Assembly: GCF_000225505.1 (NCBI RefSeq)
Contig: NZ_BACI01000093.1
Coordinates: forward strand, 1 to 49,954
Source: Gordonia alkanivorans NBRC 16433
GTDB taxonomy: Bacteria > Actinomycetota > Actinomycetes > Mycobacteriales > Mycobacteriaceae
DNA length: 49,954 nt
Reading direction: 5' to 3'
Positions 48,399-49,954 of this stretch are shown here, piece by piece; positions within the stretch are counted from its first letter, which is position 1; every line of letters begins with the position of its first letter. The position numbers were made by a program, and so were the translations under genes. The notes below the pieces were generated by a model, which was not told where the DNA came from, did not search any database, and worked only from the letters and a program-made list of their open reading frames with translations.

Positions 48399-48608
48399 TG
48401 TGAGAGACCGAACATAGCGGACAGTCCTGACATCATCGTTTGCCGCAGTAACCACACCAGCCGTGCATTCAACTCGCCCGGACGCCAGTTGATCGGCTCG
48501 ACGATGCAGACGTACGGCTGGTCGGCGCAGTGCCAGGTGCAGCTGGACGGGCGGACGGTCGATTCGGCGTACGTGCCGGGCCGACGTCACGCCAACGCCA
48601 ACTGCTAG
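48399..48608 (+). pseudogene. Start-less coding remnant on the plus strand
   Basis: Seventy codons are open from 48399 to a TAG at 48608, with the sequence ...RSNHTSRAFNSPGRQLIGST, MQTYGWSAQCQVQLDGRTVD, SAYVPGRRHANANC. About nine in ten third positions are G or C over the last 45 codons, strong coding bias. No ATG, GTG or TTG precedes the well-biased part; the first is a TTG at codon 36. The end overlaps the integrase stop by four bases. It looks like the 3' end of a gene whose 5' end was lost. No family recognised. Confidence 0.5.
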
Positions 48609-49819
48609 TCAGGAAGGGCGAGGAGTTTCTCGAGCTGTCCGAGCGCGGCGCGGGTGAGGTCGGTGGACGTGTGCGCGTACTGGCGGGCCATCGCAGAGGT
48701 TGAGTGGCCAAGTATCTGCATGCGGACCGCTTCTTCGACGCCGGCTTCTTGCAACAGGGTGGCGACGGTGTGGCGGGCGGCGTGCTGATCTGGCGCGTCC
48801 TGCGCGGTCTCCACGACCCCGGCGGCTACGCACACGTGTTTCCAGGCGTCTGTGTCGTCGCGGGGTAGGACAGCAGCCCCATCTGAGCGGGTGAACACGA
48901 GGCCCTGTTGGGGTTGTCCGCGTTGTTCCCAGAGTGCCGTGAGTGCGGCAACCACTGGGGGCAACAAGGGTACGAGCCGCCGTGACCCTGCCGTCTTCGT
49001 CGGCACCAGGCAGGCAGTCCAGTGCACGGGCTGGAAGGTGAAGGTGGCGGGTACGTCGAACGCTTCCCGCGGGTACACGTCCGTCTGGGGGCGTGGACCC
49101 TTCTTCAGCTTGAGTCGGGCGAGCTGCCAGGAGATGTCGATGACACCGTGTTGGAGGTCGACGCGATCCCACGTGAGACCCAATGCTTCGGCCTGGCGTG
49201 CCCCGGTCAGGAGTGCGAGGGACCAGCGTGCGGCGGCGTGCGCATCCTGGCCGGCGACGTGGAGGAGTAGGGCGCGGGCCTGGTCGACTGTGAGGGGTTG
49301 GCGTTCCTCCGAGCGGGCTTGTGGTCGGTCCATGCGGTCACACGGATTGGTGCTGATCTTCCCGTCTTTCACCGCATCCCCCAACGCTTTTGCCAGCACC
49401 GAGTAGGCGGCCTGGGCGGTGCGGGTCGAATGCTTGTCGGTCACGTGGGTGACCATGCGACGGATGTCGGTGGGGGTGAGCTTGCCGAGTTTCTTCGATC
49501 CGAGGTGTGGGATCAGTTGGTGCTTGATGGTGGAGCGGTAGGTAGCGAGGGTGCGGGGCTTGAGTCGTGGTGCGGCGATGGTGTCGAGCCAGTAGGTGAG
49601 CCACTTGTCGACGGTGATCTGGCCGGCGTTGGGGAGGATGCCGTTTGCGAGATCGGCACGCATGGAGGCGAGTTCGGTGACGGCGTCGGCGTACTTCTTT
49701 CGGCCACGCTGGTAGTAGGAGCCGTCAGGGAGTTGGACTTGCGCCATCCACATACCGTCGGACTTCCGTTGGTGTAGTCCGCCTTCACCTTTGGCGCGTC
49801 GCCGCTTCTTCGGTGGCAT
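48605..49819 (-). CDS. int: Tyrosine integrase
   Basis: This 404-residue protein has a basic N-terminal arm-binding segment (MPPKKRRRAKGEGGLHQRKS), a SAM-like core-binding domain (about 68-155) and the catalytic domain with Arg208 (LLTGARQAEALGL), Lys275 (KTAGSRR), His346-x-x-Arg349 (QHAARHTVATLL), His372 (LGHST) and Tyr381. It should integrate the phage by recombination of attP with a host attB. Its start lies 11 bp from the paired arm-type repeats. No tRNA gene or tRNA fragment is seen beside it, so the host target is not evident. Confidence 0.93.
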   Translation of the reverse strand: MPPKKRRRAKGEGGLHQRKSDGMWMAQVQLPDGSYYQRGRKKYADAVTELASMRADLANGILPNAGQITVDKWLTYWLDTIAAPRLKPRTLATYRSTIKHQLIPHLGSKKLGKLTPTDIRRMVTHVTDKHSTRTAQAAYSVLAKALGDAVKDGKISTNPCDRMDRPQARSEERQPLTVDQARALLLHVAGQDAHAAARWSLALLTGARQAEALGLTWDRVDLQHGVIDISWQLARLKLKKGPRPQTDVYPREAFDVPATFTFQPVHWTACLVPTKTAGSRRLVPLLPPVVAALTALWEQRGQPQQGLVFTRSDGAAVLPRDDTDAWKHVCVAAGVVETAQDAPDQHAARHTVATLLQEAGVEEAVRMQILGHSTSAMARQYAHTSTDLTRAALGQLEKLLALPD

Positions 49820-49954
49820 ATCCCGCTCACTTACGTTTGTACTTACGTTTAGCCCAGTCTATCCGCCGGGTAGACATTAACGCGGAAAACTCAGCTACCA
49901 GCAGGTATCCGGCTGGGCTTGACACCAACCCTACCTTGATCATCCCCTAAAACA
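49820..49954. other. Putative attP region, right part
   Basis: The paired repeat CTTACGTTT (49830-49838 and 49842-49850, same 12-bp spacing as at the left end) is followed by about 100 bp of non-coding sequence to the window end. If circular, this joins position 1 and forms a core region flanked by arm sites. A GGTA/TACC-like short inverted repeat (49893-49903 area, CTACCAGCAGGTA) may be part of it. No identical core was found at both ends. Confidence 0.55.

Noticed and set aside
1..49954. tRNA genes, CRISPR arrays, insertion sequences
   Set aside because: No cloverleaf with a CCA-type end, no regularly spaced repeat array and no transposase frame with terminal repeats was found by eye. A tRNAscan run would be decisive for weak tRNA candidates.
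1..49954. Prophage with attL and attR at the window ends
   Set aside because: Only the arm-type repeats match at the ends; no direct core repeat or flanking host genes are seen.

Overview
The window looks like one complete, or nearly complete, temperate tailed phage genome (siphovirus) of a mycolic-acid-containing actinobacterium (Gordonia, Rhodococcus, Mycobacterium or a relative). The grounds are high GC, frequent GTG and TTG starts, an endolysin with LGFP-type repeats, a LysB-type esterase, an r1t-like holin, a WhiB-like protein, and the actinophage order of head and tail genes. Host genus and phage cluster cannot be fixed from sequence alone. Nearly every gene lies on the minus strand, so transcription runs from right to left. 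The clear exception is the immunity repressor at 47558-48235.

Layout in the direction of transcription. 49.8-46 kb: tyrosine integrase, a small gene, the plus-strand repressor, a divergent control region with an operator-like palindrome, a Rha-type regulator and a small Cro-like HTH protein. 46-30 kb: about 45 small early genes, most joined by 1- or 4-base stop/start overlaps. They include a BRO/KilAC antirepressor, an excisionase-like protein, a possible ssDNA-annealing protein, a WhiB-HTH fusion, two DNA methyltransferases plus methyltransferase remnants, a replication initiator, a loader-like protein, RusA, and many Cys-pair mini-proteins. A terminator lies at about 30.96 kb. 30-26 kb: a lipoprotein, three HNH endonucleases and the small terminase. 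26-9 kb: large terminase, portal, MuF-like protein, scaffold, decoration protein, major capsid, connectors, tail terminator, major tail protein, the G/GT chaperones with a -1 slippery site, tape measure, distal tail protein and tail hub. 9-5.2 kb: lysis cassette (amidase, holin, two membrane proteins, LysB) and a NUMOD4-HNH endonuclease. 5.2-0.24 kb: three minor tail proteins, then a strong terminator.

Both ends of the window carry the same paired 9-bp repeat (CTTACGTYT, 12-bp spacing). If the ends join in a circle, the pairs flank about 140 bp next to the integrase start, as expected for arm-type integrase sites around attP. No duplicated core was found at the two ends. This favours a circular or excised phage sequence over a prophage cut exactly at attL and attR.

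The most unusual parts are signs of gene-by-gene remodelling in the early region: repeated gene-boundary sequences with a 12-residue chimeric scar, a one-base frameshifted gene, a C5-methyltransferase tail left in frame behind a Dam-type gene, an HNH gene nested out of frame inside a DUF3310 gene that stays open, and a WhiB gene fused in frame to a downstream HTH gene that keeps its own ribosome binding site. A structured non-coding element with 16-bp inverted repeats sits between two HNH genes beside the terminase. A plus-strand stretch with strong coding bias but no start codon overlaps the integrase end.
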